DNA of 64,000 bases from Acidimicrobiia bacterium (GCA_016871275.1 VFZG01000001.1:106334-170333); one strand, 5' to 3'; positions 44,677 to 53,505 are shown, counted from the stretch's first letter. Program-made: numbers and translations. Notes: generated by a model from the sequence alone, not told the origin.

Positions 44677-46104
44677 GTGTCCCTTTCGGGGGTCGATTAC
44701 CTCGTCATCGGCGCCTACGTGCTCGCCATCACCGCCTTCGGGTCCTGGTTTGCGCGCTATCAGAAGACCACGCGTGACTACTTCCTGACCGATCGCAGCG
44801 TGCCGTGGTGGGCGATTTGCTTCACGATCGTCGCGACCGAGACCAGCACGCTCACCTTCATCGGCGTGCCCGCTCAGGCCTTCGCCGGGAACATGACCTT
44901 TCTGCAGCTGGCGTTCGGCTACATCGTCGGCCGGATCATCATCAGCGTCCTGTTCATCCCGGCCTACTTCCGCGGTGAGCTGTTTACCTCCTACGAGTTG
45001 CTGTTCCAACGATTCGGCAACCGCGTGCGCACCTTGTCGGCCGGCATCTTCCTGTTCACCCGCTCGCTGGCCGATGGCATTCGGCTGTACACGGCCGCAC
45101 TCGTGGTCGCGACCGTGACGCAGGTGCCGGTCACGTGGGTGGTGGTGGTGCTGGGTGCCGCGATGATCGTCTACACGATGCGCGGCGGCGTGTCGGCGGT
45201 GATCTGGACCGATGTCGTGCAGATGTTCATCTATGTCATCGGCGCCACCGCCGTGGCGCTGGCATTGCTGAATCGGATCGACGGCGGCTGGAGCGAAGTG
45301 GTGCGCGCCGGCAGCGAGGCGGCCCGTTTCACGTGGCTCGACGCCAGGCTGGATTTCTCGATCCCCTACACCATCTGGGCAGGCGGGATCGGCGGCGTGG
45401 CGCTGACGCTCTCGACCCACGGCACTGATCAGTTCCTGGTCCAGCGGCTGCTGGCGGCGCGCAGCCGGCAGGATGCCTCGCGCGGGCTGGTGCTGAGCGG
45501 CTTCATCGTGTTCGCGCAGTTCGTGTTGTTCCTGCTGGTCGGCGTCATGCTCTACACGTATTACCAGCAGGTGCCGCTGCCGCGGCCGCTCACGAGAAAC
45601 GACGAGATCCTGCCGCTGTTCGTCGTCAGCGAACTGACCAACGGCCTGGCCGGATTCATCATCGCCGCGATCATTGCCGCGGCCCTGTCGCCCTCGCTGA
45701 ACGCCATGGCGGCGACCACCGTCCGCGATTTCTACCTGCCGTACGTCAACCCGTCGGCCGACCAGGACACGCAGATGCGCCTTTCCAGGCGCGCCACCGT
45801 CGCCTGGGGCATCGTGCAACTCGCAGTGGCGGTCGCTGCCCAGTTCGTCACCGACTCGGTGCTCACTACCGGCCTGGCGGTGCTGTCGTTTGCGTCCGGT
45901 TCGGTACTGGGCGCCTTCCTGCTGGGAACGCTGGCGCCGTCGGTGCGCGAGCGAGACGCGTTTGCCGGCATGATCGCGGGGCTCGTCGTGTTGACCGCCG
46001 TGTGGCTCATCGCGCCGGTCGCCTTCCCGTGGTACGTGGTGATTGGTTCGGTGACGACGTGCGTGGTGGCGCTGGCATCTCGACGCTCCGCCGGAAGGCC
46101 ATGA
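44677..46104 (+). CDS. Sodium:solute symporter (SSS family)
   Basis: 475 residues with about 13 membrane helices. DYFLTDRSVPWWAICFTIVATETSTLTFIGVPAQAF is the SSS N-terminal pattern; GGVSAVIWTDVVQMFIY and THGTDQFLVQRLL are also typical. SSS members beside murQ/nagK-type genes in other phyla are thought to import MurNAc or anhydro-sugars, so an amino-sugar substrate is inferred. GTG 44677 lies just after the repeat. The next gene overlaps its stop by 4 bases. Confidence 0.9.
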   Translation: MSLSGVDYLVIGAYVLAITAFGSWFARYQKTTRDYFLTDRSVPWWAICFTIVATETSTLTFIGVPAQAFAGNMTFLQLAFGYIVGRIIISVLFIPAYFRGELFTSYELLFQRFGNRVRTLSAGIFLFTRSLADGIRLYTAALVVATVTQVPVTWVVVVLGAAMIVYTMRGGVSAVIWTDVVQMFIYVIGATAVALALLNRIDGGWSEVVRAGSEAARFTWLDARLDFSIPYTIWAGGIGGVALTLSTHGTDQFLVQRLLAARSRQDASRGLVLSGFIVFAQFVLFLLVGVMLYTYYQQVPLPRPLTRNDEILPLFVVSELTNGLAGFIIAAIIAAALSPSLNAMAATTVRDFYLPYVNPSADQDTQMRLSRRATVAWGIVQLAVAVAAQFVTDSVLTTGLAVLSFASGSVLGAFLLGTLAPSVRERDAFAGMIAGLVVLTAVWLIAPVAFPWYVVIGSVTTCVVALASRRSAGRP

Positions 46105-47129
46105 ACGCGGTCCGGGAGATTCTGGCGAGCGCCATCGCAAAAGGCGTGTTCCCCGGCGCCATCATCGAAGCAGGTCGTGCGAGCGGACCGTTGTCCACGC
46201 TCACCGCGGGCCGGCAGACCTACCACCCCGGCGCGCCAGCAGTCGACGCCGCCACCATCTACGACCTGGCGTCGCTCACGAAGGTCATCGGCACCACGGC
46301 GCTGATCGCCGGAGCGGTGGCGGCTGACCGAATGCGGTTGAACGATCGCGTAGGGCATTGGGTCGATGGTTGGACCGGTGAGGAACGGCAGGCCGTCACC
46401 GTCCGCGATCTTCTTGAGCATGCATCGGGGTTACCCGGCCATCGCCCGTACTACGAGTCACGGCACGGCCGCGCGTCGTTCGAGATCGCCATTTGCGAGG
46501 AACCGCTCGACTACCCCCCGCGCGCACGCTCCATCTACAGCGACCCGGGCTTCATGCTGCTCGGCTTCGCGCTCGAACGCGCTGCGGGTGCGCCGCTCGA
46601 TCGCCAGTTTGATGCATGGCGTGATCGCGAGCTCGGCCCGGCCGAGGTGCGCTACGGCCCGCCGGCTGACTGGCTCGCGCGCATCGCCCCGACCGAGAAC
46701 ACGCCGGCCGGCGAACAGCGGCGCGGCCAAGTACACGACGAGAATGCTGCCGCGCTGGGCGGCGTGGCCGCGCACGCGGGACTGTTTGGCACGGCCGAAG
46801 CGGTCGGCCGCTGCGCCCGCTGGTGGATGCAGTCGGCGTCGCTGCCGCTCTTTGCGACAAAGACGACCGTTCCCGGCAGTTCGCGCGCGCTGGGCTGGGA
46901 CACGATGTTGCCAACCTCATCGTGCGGCACGCAGTTGTCGCCAGCCGCGATCGGTCACACCGGCTTTACCGGCACTTCGCTGTGGATCGACCCCGCCCGT
47001 GATGTGTATGTCGTGATACTCACCAATCGCGTGCATCCGACTCGTGACGGCGACGGCATGCAGGACGCGCGGCGCGCGCTGCACGACGCCGTGGTTACTG
47101 CCCTCCAGGCCGACGGGCGCCTGGAGTAA
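46101..47129 (+). CDS. Serine hydrolase of the beta-lactamase/penicillin-binding fold
   Basis: 342 residues. The nucleophile motif is SLTK (Ser58-Lys61) in TIYDLASLTKVIGT. A YSD motif (YSDPGFMLLG) stands in the YxN position near residue 150, and HTGFTGTS serves as the third motif. No signal peptide is visible from ATG 46101, so a cytoplasmic or amidase/esterase role is possible. Such domains accompany wall-salvage clusters. It overlaps the symporter by 4 bases, and its 3' end overlaps the convergent pseudopilin by 35 bases. Confidence 0.82.
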   Translation: MNAVREILASAIAKGVFPGAIIEAGRASGPLSTLTAGRQTYHPGAPAVDAATIYDLASLTKVIGTTALIAGAVAADRMRLNDRVGHWVDGWTGEERQAVTVRDLLEHASGLPGHRPYYESRHGRASFEIAICEEPLDYPPRARSIYSDPGFMLLGFALERAAGAPLDRQFDAWRDRELGPAEVRYGPPADWLARIAPTENTPAGEQRRGQVHDENAAALGGVAAHAGLFGTAEAVGRCARWWMQSASLPLFATKTTVPGSSRALGWDTMLPTSSCGTQLSPAAIGHTGFTGTSLWIDPARDVYVVILTNRVHPTRDGDGMQDARRALHDAVVTALQADGRLE

Positions 47130-47892
47130 GGGGCGAGCCTGGCTGCCGGCCGTTCGGGTTCGGCTGACCTGGCATCGGCTGCTGCCCCGGCCGGTTGGGC
47201 CCGAACCCGCCGGGGCGAGGCACTTCGAAGCCCCGCTCGCCGTTCGGGCCCCTGATTTCGCGGGCGCCCGGCCCGATGGCGGGGTTCACTCCGGTCGGCT
47301 GCTGGCCGGGCCGTTGCTGACCGCCAGGAACAGACTGGCCGGGAGCCTGCGTCGTCTGAACGTAGACAAAGCTCCACTCGTTGTAACGGCTGCGACCGTT
47401 GTAGACCTTGATCGAGGTCTCCTTGCTCTTCGACGTCACGCCGATGATGCCGCCCTGGGGGCCGCCGGAGCCGGGCTGCAGGCCCGGTGCCGGACTGCTC
47501 AGTGTGGTCGTCGCCTGCTGCCCTGGCCGTTGCGCAACCTGCGAGGTGCCGGGCCCCAGCGCCTGCTGGTTGGCGTAGATCGGCTGGAACTCGTCGTTCG
47601 TGATCGGATCCTTGTATTTCTTGCGGAGAAACCGCTGATCGACCAGGACGTCAATCGAAGGTGCGGGAGTATTGGCGAATTTCCGCTGGAACAGGCCAAT
47701 CGCGCGCGTGTACTGCCTGCCGCGGAAGATCAGCTCCTCTTCCTTTTCGCGGGTGGCCAACGTGTTCCAGACCGGGAGCAGCGCGCTCATCAGCACGGCC
47801 ATGACGCTCATCGCCACCAGCAGGGCCGCCATCGCATACCCGCGATTGCCCATCCGGTGAGCCGAGTCGAAAGGTTGACCCGCTAACTCCAT
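47095..47892 (-). CDS. Pseudopilin-like protein with a Pro/Gly/Gln-rich tail
   Basis: 265 residues. RMGNRGYAMAALLVAMSVMAVLMSALLPVW resembles a type II secretion pseudopilin N-terminus, but the Glu at position 5 after the cleavage Gly is replaced by Ala/Leu. A helical stretch follows (REKEEELIFRGRQYTRAIGLFQRKF), then RKKYKDPITNDEFQPIY, and over 80 residues of low-complexity Pro/Gly/Gln. ATG 47892 may be leaderless; ATG 47853 is another option. It probably works with the pil/gsp operon downstream. Confidence 0.7.
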   Translation of the reverse strand: MELAGQPFDSAHRMGNRGYAMAALLVAMSVMAVLMSALLPVWNTLATREKEEELIFRGRQYTRAIGLFQRKFANTPAPSIDVLVDQRFLRKKYKDPITNDEFQPIYANQQALGPGTSQVAQRPGQQATTTLSSPAPGLQPGSGGPQGGIIGVTSKSKETSIKVYNGRSRYNEWSFVYVQTTQAPGQSVPGGQQRPGQQPTGVNPAIGPGAREIRGPNGERGFEVPRPGGFGPNRPGQQPMPGQPNPNGRQPGSPLTPGARRPGGQ

Positions 47893-47897
47893 GCGTC

Positions 47898-47904
47898 TAT
47901 TATC
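47898..47904. promoter_or_regulatory. Overlapping -10 boxes of a divergent gene pair
   Basis: TATTAT on the + strand (47898-47903) and GATAAT on the minus strand (47904-47899) share the same bases. The minus-strand transcript would start at about ATG 47892, and the plus-strand one near 47910. Confidence 0.4.
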
Positions 47905-47920
47905 CTTATCGGGTCCTTCA

Positions 47921-49402
47921 GTGCAATCTCTCAGACTGTCCCACCTGGTCGCTGTGTGCGCAATCCTTGTTCTCGTAGCGTGCGAGAAAGTTCCGCTGAC
48001 CGCGCCGACCGGCTCGACGATCACCCTCTCCGTAGATAAGACGGCGATTCCGATTGGCGGGACGGCGACCGTGTCCGCGGTCGTGACCGAAGCGGGAAAC
48101 ACCGCGGCTCACAACGGCACCATGGTGACCTTCAGTGGAGGCTTCGGCACGTTCTCACCGCAGCAAGTGCCAACTTCTGGGGGAGTGGCGAGGACGACGT
48201 ACACGGGTACCACGTCTGGCATCGCCCGGATCAAGGCCTTCTCGGGTGGCGCGGCGACCGAAGGCGAGGGCATTGAAGTGCGGGTCGGAGGCGCCGCCGC
48301 TGAGCGCATCACGGTCCGAGCCGAGCCGGCCACGCTGACCGCAACCGGCGGTACGGTGACCGTGGTTGCCAATGTACAAGACGCCGCCGGCGGCATCCTG
48401 CCCAACACGCCCGTCAACTTCAGCACCGACAACGGCACTCTTGGCGCCAACACGGTCAGCACTGACGCATCGGGAGAAGCCCGCGTCCAACTGTCGACGA
48501 CGAAAACGTCGATCGTCACCGCGGCGGTTGGAACCAAGACCGCGTCCATCACCATCACCGCCGTCGCGGCGCCGGGCATCGCCATCAGCGCCTGCACGAC
48601 GGCGCCGGTCGCGTTCGTGCCGGTGTCGTGCACGTTCACGGTCACGGTAGCCACCGGCGGCGCGCTGGTCACCAACCTCGTCGTCAACTGGGGCGACGGC
48701 ACGGGCGACCGCAGCCTGGGGCCGATTAACGCCGTCACCACGGTGCCTACGACCTACTCAGCAAGCGGCGTTTACACCGTCAGCGCGTCTGCAACCGACG
48801 CCAATGGCCAGATAGGACGTAGCTCCTTGACGCTCAACGTCGGCCGCAGTCTGCCGACGCTGTCCGCCTTCACCTGCCCCGCCACGCTCAACGTCGGCGT
48901 GGCTGGCGCCTTCTCGGTGACGCCGCCGGCGAATCCGTCGATCCCCATCAGCAACATCACCGTGGATTTCGGTGACGGTTCGTCACGAAACCTCGGCGCG
49001 CCGACGGGAGCGACCGGTTTCGCGAAGTCCTATTCCGCCGAAGGGGCTTATACGGTTAACGCCGCGATCACCGACACGCAGGGGCAGCGCGGCGCCTCGT
49101 CATGTTCGGTCATCGTCACGAGCGCCGCCGCGCCGACCATCACCACGTTCGCGCAGACCAGTGAGACGACGATCCCCGCTGTGGTTGGCGGCCCCGCCGA
49201 GACCTTCAACATCGTCGTGTCGGCGGCGCCTGGTTTGCAGATTCGCTCGGTGGTGGTGACCAAACAGGATGGCGAACAGCTCTACAGCAGCACGACTGGC
49301 GGCACCTTTGCCACCAGCCGCGTCGCCCGAGGGGACATCCTGACGCTCAGGGTCACCGACTCGGCGGGCAATACGGCGCAATCGCAGCTGGTCGTCCAGT
49401 AA
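47921..49402 (+). CDS. Lipoprotein with Ig-like and PKD-like repeats
   Basis: About 493 residues. The signal peptide ends in lipobox LVAC followed by EKVPLTAP. Then come two Ig-like units (ITLSVDKTAIPIGGTATVSAVVTEAG.. and ITVRAEPATLTATGGTVTVVANVQDAAG), two PKD-like units (VVNWGDGTGDRSLG and ITVDFGDGSSRNLG) and a last beta domain. Such proteins are surface adhesins or scaffolds; no enzyme motif is seen. GTG 47921 is chosen over ATG 47891 because the latter lies upstream of the predicted transcript start and overlaps the divergent start codon. Confidence 0.82.
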   Translation: MQSLRLSHLVAVCAILVLVACEKVPLTAPTGSTITLSVDKTAIPIGGTATVSAVVTEAGNTAAHNGTMVTFSGGFGTFSPQQVPTSGGVARTTYTGTTSGIARIKAFSGGAATEGEGIEVRVGGAAAERITVRAEPATLTATGGTVTVVANVQDAAGGILPNTPVNFSTDNGTLGANTVSTDASGEARVQLSTTKTSIVTAAVGTKTASITITAVAAPGIAISACTTAPVAFVPVSCTFTVTVATGGALVTNLVVNWGDGTGDRSLGPINAVTTVPTTYSASGVYTVSASATDANGQIGRSSLTLNVGRSLPTLSAFTCPATLNVGVAGAFSVTPPANPSIPISNITVDFGDGSSRNLGAPTGATGFAKSYSAEGAYTVNAAITDTQGQRGASSCSVIVTSAAAPTITTFAQTSETTIPAVVGGPAETFNIVVSAAPGLQIRSVVVTKQDGEQLYSSTTGGTFATSRVARGDILTLRVTDSAGNTAQSQLVVQ

Positions 49403-49410
49403 GCTGCCCG

Positions 49411-49492
49411 CCGACAGGCGCACCTGATGGCTTGATGACCTGAGACTAGACAGCCCGACGACCCGACCGCCTGACGGCCCGACAGCCCGACT
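49411..49492. repeat. CCCGACNG-type repeat island between lipoprotein and pseudopilin genes
   Basis: The whole gap consists of degenerate 8-9 base units: GATGGCTT, GATGACCT, GAGACTAG, then ACAGCCCG, ACGACCCG, ACCGCCTG, ACGGCCCG, ACAGCCCG, ACTAG. It joins two convergent genes. Confidence 0.75.
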
Positions 49493-49904
49493 AGTCCCAA
49501 TCCGCGTAACGGGTCCCGTCGAGCGCCGTCCGGTCCGCGCCGCTGTTCACGTTATCGATGCCGGTCGCTGACGGGTTGTTGGCGTCCGGTTCAGCGGTGC
49601 GCGTCACCCAGGTCTCTTTCGATTTGGTGAACGGGTCGATCGGGATTTCGCGGATGTACCCTTCGCTCACGAGTTCGGCCAGGTCCGCCGGCCACTTGTT
49701 CTTGTCGGCATAGAACTGGTCCATCGCATCGCGCATCCGGAACAGGTTTTCCTTCAGCACGGCCTCCTCGGCGCGCGTCACGCTCGAGCGATACTGCGTC
49801 ATGCCGACACTTGCGAGAATGATGACCAGCGTCATCACGATCAACAACTCGATCATGGTGAAGCCTGGCGAGGCTCCGACGCTGAAGCGGCGAGGGCGCT
49901 GCAC
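49491..49904 (-). CDS. Type II secretion/type IV pilus pseudopilin (GspG-like)
   Basis: About 137 residues. A prepilin leader ends in Gly before FTMIELLIVMTLVIILASVGM, with the conserved Glu5. The body has EENLFRMRDAMDQFYADKNKWPADLAELV and IPIDPFTKSKETWV, as in GspG. GTG 49904 follows the preceding pseudopilin stop by 25 bases; ATG 49958 would overlap that gene. It ends in YADWD, like its neighbour's YRDWN, so the two probably arose by duplication. Confidence 0.87.
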   Translation of the reverse strand: MQRPRRFSVGASPGFTMIELLIVMTLVIILASVGMTQYRSSVTRAEEAVLKENLFRMRDAMDQFYADKNKWPADLAELVSEGYIREIPIDPFTKSKETWVTRTAEPDANNPSATGIDNVNSGADRTALDGTRYADWD

Positions 49905-49929
49905 CAGGCCTGGCTTCCGGCCGGGCGTC

Positions 49930-50400
49930 TCAATTCCAATCGCGGTATTTCGTGCCATCGAGTCCTGTGCCCTGGTTCTTTGAATGCACGTCGAAGACGT
50001 TCTGCCCGCCCCACGACGTCGAATCCGCCTTGTCCTGGTAAGCGCGAAGCCCCCAGTCGTCACTGCCGGTCGTCGGATCGATCGGGATCTTGCGGAGGAA
50101 CTTCAGCTTGCGGCCGGTCGCGTCGTTGGCCACCGATACGCCATCGACCAGCGTCTCGAGATCGGGCGGATAGCCTTCGTTGTTGGCCTTGAGCTCGGTC
50201 GTCGGGATCATGCCGGCGTCGGCGGCGTCCTTGAACTTGTCGATCGCCGTGCGCATTTCGCGCAGCACCCGACGCAACTCGGCCTCGCGCGCGCGCTGGA
50301 TGGTGATCTTCGCGAGCGGCTGCACCGCAGACGCGAGGATCAGGACGATCGTCGTGACGACCAGCAGTTCGACGAAGGTGAAGCCCCGCCTACTTCTCAC
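49930..50400 (-). CDS. Type II secretion/type IV pilus pseudopilin
   Basis: 156 residues. A short leader RSRRG precedes FTFVELLVVTTIVLILASAVQP with Glu5. LRRVLREMRTAIDKFKDAADAG, GYPPDLETLVDG and LRKIPIDPTTGSDDWGLR follow the GspG pattern. The GTG start at 50400 lies inside a TACTTCTCACTTCC repeat. It belongs to the pil/gsp operon, directly after the secretin gene. Confidence 0.88.
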   Translation of the reverse strand: MRSRRGFTFVELLVVTTIVLILASAVQPLAKITIQRAREAELRRVLREMRTAIDKFKDAADAGMIPTTELKANNEGYPPDLETLVDGVSVANDATGRKLKFLRKIPIDPTTGSDDWGLRAYQDKADSTSWGGQNVFDVHSKNQGTGLDGTKYRDWN

Positions 50401-50420
50401 TTCCTACTTCTCACTTCCTA
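50391..50420. repeat. Two tandem copies of a 14-base TACTTCTCACTTCC unit
   Basis: The repeat overlaps the start of the pseudopilin and fills the gap to the secretin stop. Read on the minus strand it is GGAAGTGAGAAGTA, related to the GTGAGAAG islands elsewhere. Confidence 0.75.
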
Positions 50421-50428
50421 TCCGTGGT

Positions 50429-52957
50429 TCACCGCACGGCGATGCCTGCCGGCATGAACTGCAGCGCTGCGTCGCCACCTCCAGCCATGCTCGCCGATCC
50501 CGACATGGCCAGTGAGCCGGTGCCCGCCGCGACGGGTTCCACGAGCAGCGCCGCCAACAGGCCCGCGGTGGACGCGCCGGTCTTGTCCCCTGGCCTGGCG
50601 ACGACAATGTCCACCCGGCCGCTCTTCTCGTCGATCTGGCTGTTGAAGGCCGGCGTCATGCCGCCCTGGCGCATGAACGTGCCTTCCTGCACATTGCGGA
50701 CCCGAACCAGCGCCGGGTTGTAGGTAATCGACAGCGTGATCGTTGACAGCCGTGTTGCACCCGATACCGAAATGGCAATCGTGTACGGTCCGCTGCCCAC
50801 GCGCATTTCACTGGGCGGGCTGAGGATCACCCGGGCTGGAGCCACCGACGGCGGCGGCGCAGCAGCGGCGGGTGCCGTAGCGGCCGGGGCCGGTGGAGTC
50901 GCGCTCGCCGGCGGCGTGGCCGGCTGAGCGGGCGGTTCCGCCGGTGCGATCGGCGGCGGCGCGGGAACGGCGGCAGCGCCCGTGGGAGGAGGTTGAGCCG
51001 GGTTGGCGGCCGGTGCCGCCGGCGTCATGCCAGGAATTGGTGAACTACCGGGCGGCACGACCGGCCGTTGCGTGGAGCCGGTCGGCAGCACCGGTGCCGC
51101 GGGCGGTATCGAGCCGGTTGGTGCCGGCACCAGCGGCGCCACCGGCGGCACGTTCCCTGCCGTGCTCGGCGGCACGAGAGGCGCTGCCGGTTCGGGTTCC
51201 GACGCAACCCCGCCCAGCGCCGGCGTCGGAGCGCTCAGCGCGATGTTGCTTTGGGTGCCGATGTAGATCGGGCTGAGATCCTGCGTGCTGAGATCGTGCG
51301 TCCGAATGATGCGTGGCGTGAGCAGCATCACGATGTCGGTCTGACGAATCGTGGAGTCGTTGTTCGAGAACAACTGGCGGACGATCGGCAGCCGCATGAT
51401 GCCGGGGAAGCCGGTCAGCGACCGGCGCTCGTCTTCACGCAGCAGGCCGGCGAGCAGATTCGACTCGCCATCCCGCAGGCGCAGCTTCGTCTGCACCTTG
51501 CGCGAGAAGAACGACGGCAGGTTCTGGCCGGCGATGTTCGTGTCCTGGCCGCGCGCGCTGTTCTCGAGCGTAATCTCGAGGATCACGTCGCCGTCGTAGG
51601 TCACGCGCGGCGTCATCTCGACGATGATGCCAATGGTGCGATAGCCGTAGGACGTCAGCGGACTGGTGCCCGGCCCCGAGCCGGCCAGCGGCGTAAACGT
51701 CGTACTCGGCACCGGCACATCTTCACCGAGGTTCAGCGACAGCTTCTGGCCCTCCACGCCGCGCAGGTTCGGCTTGGCGAGCACCTTGGTCTGCGAGTCG
51801 CTCTCGAGGAATTTCACGACCGCTGACGGCACCGACAAATAGAAATCCGCGGTGCTGACGCCCTGCGAAATGGTGTTGAGGTTGAACGGCTTGGTGGTGC
51901 CGTCGGCGGCGGGCGCCGCCTCGGGCGAAAACACCAGGCCAGCCGAGTAGGCGGTGAGTTCCAGTCCATAGGCCTTGGCGCGTTCGCGGCTGACTTCCAG
52001 AATCTGGACGTCGACCATCACCTCGGCGCGCGGTTTGTCGTTGGCCTCGATGATCCGTTCCACGACCTCGACGGCAGGCGCGGTGGCACGAACCGTGATG
52101 GTATTGGCGGTCTTGTTCGGCTGAATCTGCGGCTGAATCGCCATGCCGGCCACGCGCACCATCGCGATCAGCAGCTGGCTCAGCTCGGTGGCGTCGGCGT
52201 GCGACACGAAGAACGTGCGGATGACCTGCGCCTCGTACTGCAGGCGCTTCTGGTTGTTGTCCGTGGCGACGATGATGGTGCGATCGCTCAGCACGCGATA
52301 GAACAACTGGTTCGACAGCATGATCTGCTGCAAGCCCTCTTCGAGCGACACGCCTTCGAGCTTGAGCGTGATCGAACGGTCCTGGAAGTCGCGGTCGAAC
52401 GTGACGTTGATGCCGCTCCAGTTGCCGACGAACGTCAGGATGTCGCGGATGCTGGTGTTGGCGAAGTTGAAGATCAGCGGCTCCGGATTGGAAGGACTCA
52501 GGATCGGCTCGGCCGACGCCCGGCGCGCCTGCTGGCGGAGGCGATCAATTTCGGGCCGCGGCTGCAAGGCCTCGATGCGATCGCGCAGCGTGCGCTCCAG
52601 CTGCGCGGCCCGGCTGCTCAACTGGCGATTGGCCGGCTCGAATTCCTGGGCCTTGCGATACGCCCGCAGCGCTTCTTCGAGTTGCCCGGCGGCTTCGAGC
52701 TGGCGGCCGCGTTCGGAGTACATCCCCGCCGCGGCGAGCATGGCTCGCTCGAGCGCGATCTTGTAGTCCGGCCGGTCGGGGTCGGACTGCAGCGCCTGGC
52801 GGTAGAACCCGACGGCCGCGTCCCAATCGCCGGCCTTGCCGGCCGCCTCGCCACGCGCAAACGCGCGGCCGGTCGCGCACCCGGCGGTCAGCGCCGCCGC
52901 CAGCACGACACCCAGCACCATTCTCACCACGCGACTGATCATCTGATCCTTGTTCAC
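50429..52957 (-). CDS. Secretin (PilQ/GspD-like) with C-terminal cohesin-like domain
   Basis: 842 residues: a lipoprotein signal (TAGC), TPR-like repeats (about 30-125), a secretin/TonB short N-terminal domain (FNFANTSIRDILTFVGNWSG), N-domains, and the secretin core with VAKPNLRGVEGQKLSLNLGEDVPV and TGFPGIMRLPIVRQLF. About 130 residues of Pro/Ala linker lead to a cohesin-like domain (residues 720-820; TITLSITYNPALVRVRNVQEG). It forms the outer-membrane channel of the pilus or secretion machine. The cohesin-like end is not part of classical PilQ or GspD. Confidence 0.9.
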   Translation of the reverse strand: MNKDQMISRVVRMVLGVVLAAALTAGCATGRAFARGEAAGKAGDWDAAVGFYRQALQSDPDRPDYKIALERAMLAAAGMYSERGRQLEAAGQLEEALRAYRKAQEFEPANRQLSSRAAQLERTLRDRIEALQPRPEIDRLRQQARRASAEPILSPSNPEPLIFNFANTSIRDILTFVGNWSGINVTFDRDFQDRSITLKLEGVSLEEGLQQIMLSNQLFYRVLSDRTIIVATDNNQKRLQYEAQVIRTFFVSHADATELSQLLIAMVRVAGMAIQPQIQPNKTANTITVRATAPAVEVVERIIEANDKPRAEVMVDVQILEVSRERAKAYGLELTAYSAGLVFSPEAAPAADGTTKPFNLNTISQGVSTADFYLSVPSAVVKFLESDSQTKVLAKPNLRGVEGQKLSLNLGEDVPVPSTTFTPLAGSGPGTSPLTSYGYRTIGIIVEMTPRVTYDGDVILEITLENSARGQDTNIAGQNLPSFFSRKVQTKLRLRDGESNLLAGLLREDERRSLTGFPGIMRLPIVRQLFSNNDSTIRQTDIVMLLTPRIIRTHDLSTQDLSPIYIGTQSNIALSAPTPALGGVASEPEPAAPLVPPSTAGNVPPVAPLVPAPTGSIPPAAPVLPTGSTQRPVVPPGSSPIPGMTPAAPAANPAQPPPTGAAAVPAPPPIAPAEPPAQPATPPASATPPAPAATAPAAAAPPPSVAPARVILSPPSEMRVGSGPYTIAISVSGATRLSTITLSITYNPALVRVRNVQEGTFMRQGGMTPAFNSQIDEKSGRVDIVVARPGDKTGASTAGLLAALLVEPVAAGTGSLAMSGSASMAGGGDAALQFMPAGIAVR

Positions 52958-53505
52958 TGACCGGTGAGCCTGATCACCTGTCGTCCCCGACCATCCGCGT
53001 ACGTCATTTCAATCGACTCGTTCCCGATTTTCACGATCAGGAAACGCCCGTCGATGATATCGCCGTCCTTGCCGTAAAACGGCCCCGACTTGCCGTCGCT
53101 CAGCACCGCCCATTTCACGCCGTTGGCGCGCTCGACCATCCCCAGGAACTTGAGCGGGATCGGCGGCAGCGGCGGCGGTCCAGGCGGGGGCGCCGGGCGC
53201 GGCGCTTCCGTGGGCGGCGGCGCGATGACCACCGGCCGTGGCGGCGCCGGTGCCACTTTCGGCTGGAAGCGGAACGGATTTCTCGCCCCTTCCCCAGGCT
53301 CGTCGCGCTGGTCGGTCAACGCTGTCAGGTTGACCGCCACCGGCAATGGCGCCGGCGATGCGGTGGCGTCCCGGCGTGCTCGCGCCCGCGCGGTCTGGTC
53401 TGCCGGCGCCGGGGCTGGTGACGACGGCCAGAATGTGTACGCGGCCACCACCAGCACCCCGACCGTCGCGGCCCCGAGCGCCATTGGCCTGGTGTTAAGG
53501 CGCAT
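52954..53505 (-). CDS. PilP/GspC-like inner-membrane protein
   Basis: 183 residues with an N-terminal membrane helix (ALGAATVGVLVVAAYTFW), a Pro-rich linker and a small beta domain (PLKFLGMVERANGVKWAVLSDG, IIDGRFLIVKIGNESIEMTY) resembling the HR domain of GspC or PilP. That domain contacts the secretin. It overlaps the secretin start by 4 bases and the pilO stop by 11. Confidence 0.75.
   Translation of the reverse strand: MRLNTRPMALGAATVGVLVVAAYTFWPSSPAPAPADQTARARARRDATASPAPLPVAVNLTALTDQRDEPGEGARNPFRFQPKVAPAPPRPVVIAPPPTEAPRPAPPPGPPPLPPIPLKFLGMVERANGVKWAVLSDGKSGPFYGKDGDIIDGRFLIVKIGNESIEMTYADGRGRQVIRLTGQ

Noticed and set aside
44188..46140. Open frame of 650 codons opposite the symporter and hydrolase genes
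   Set aside because: Composition is typical of antisense noise, and it crosses two real genes.
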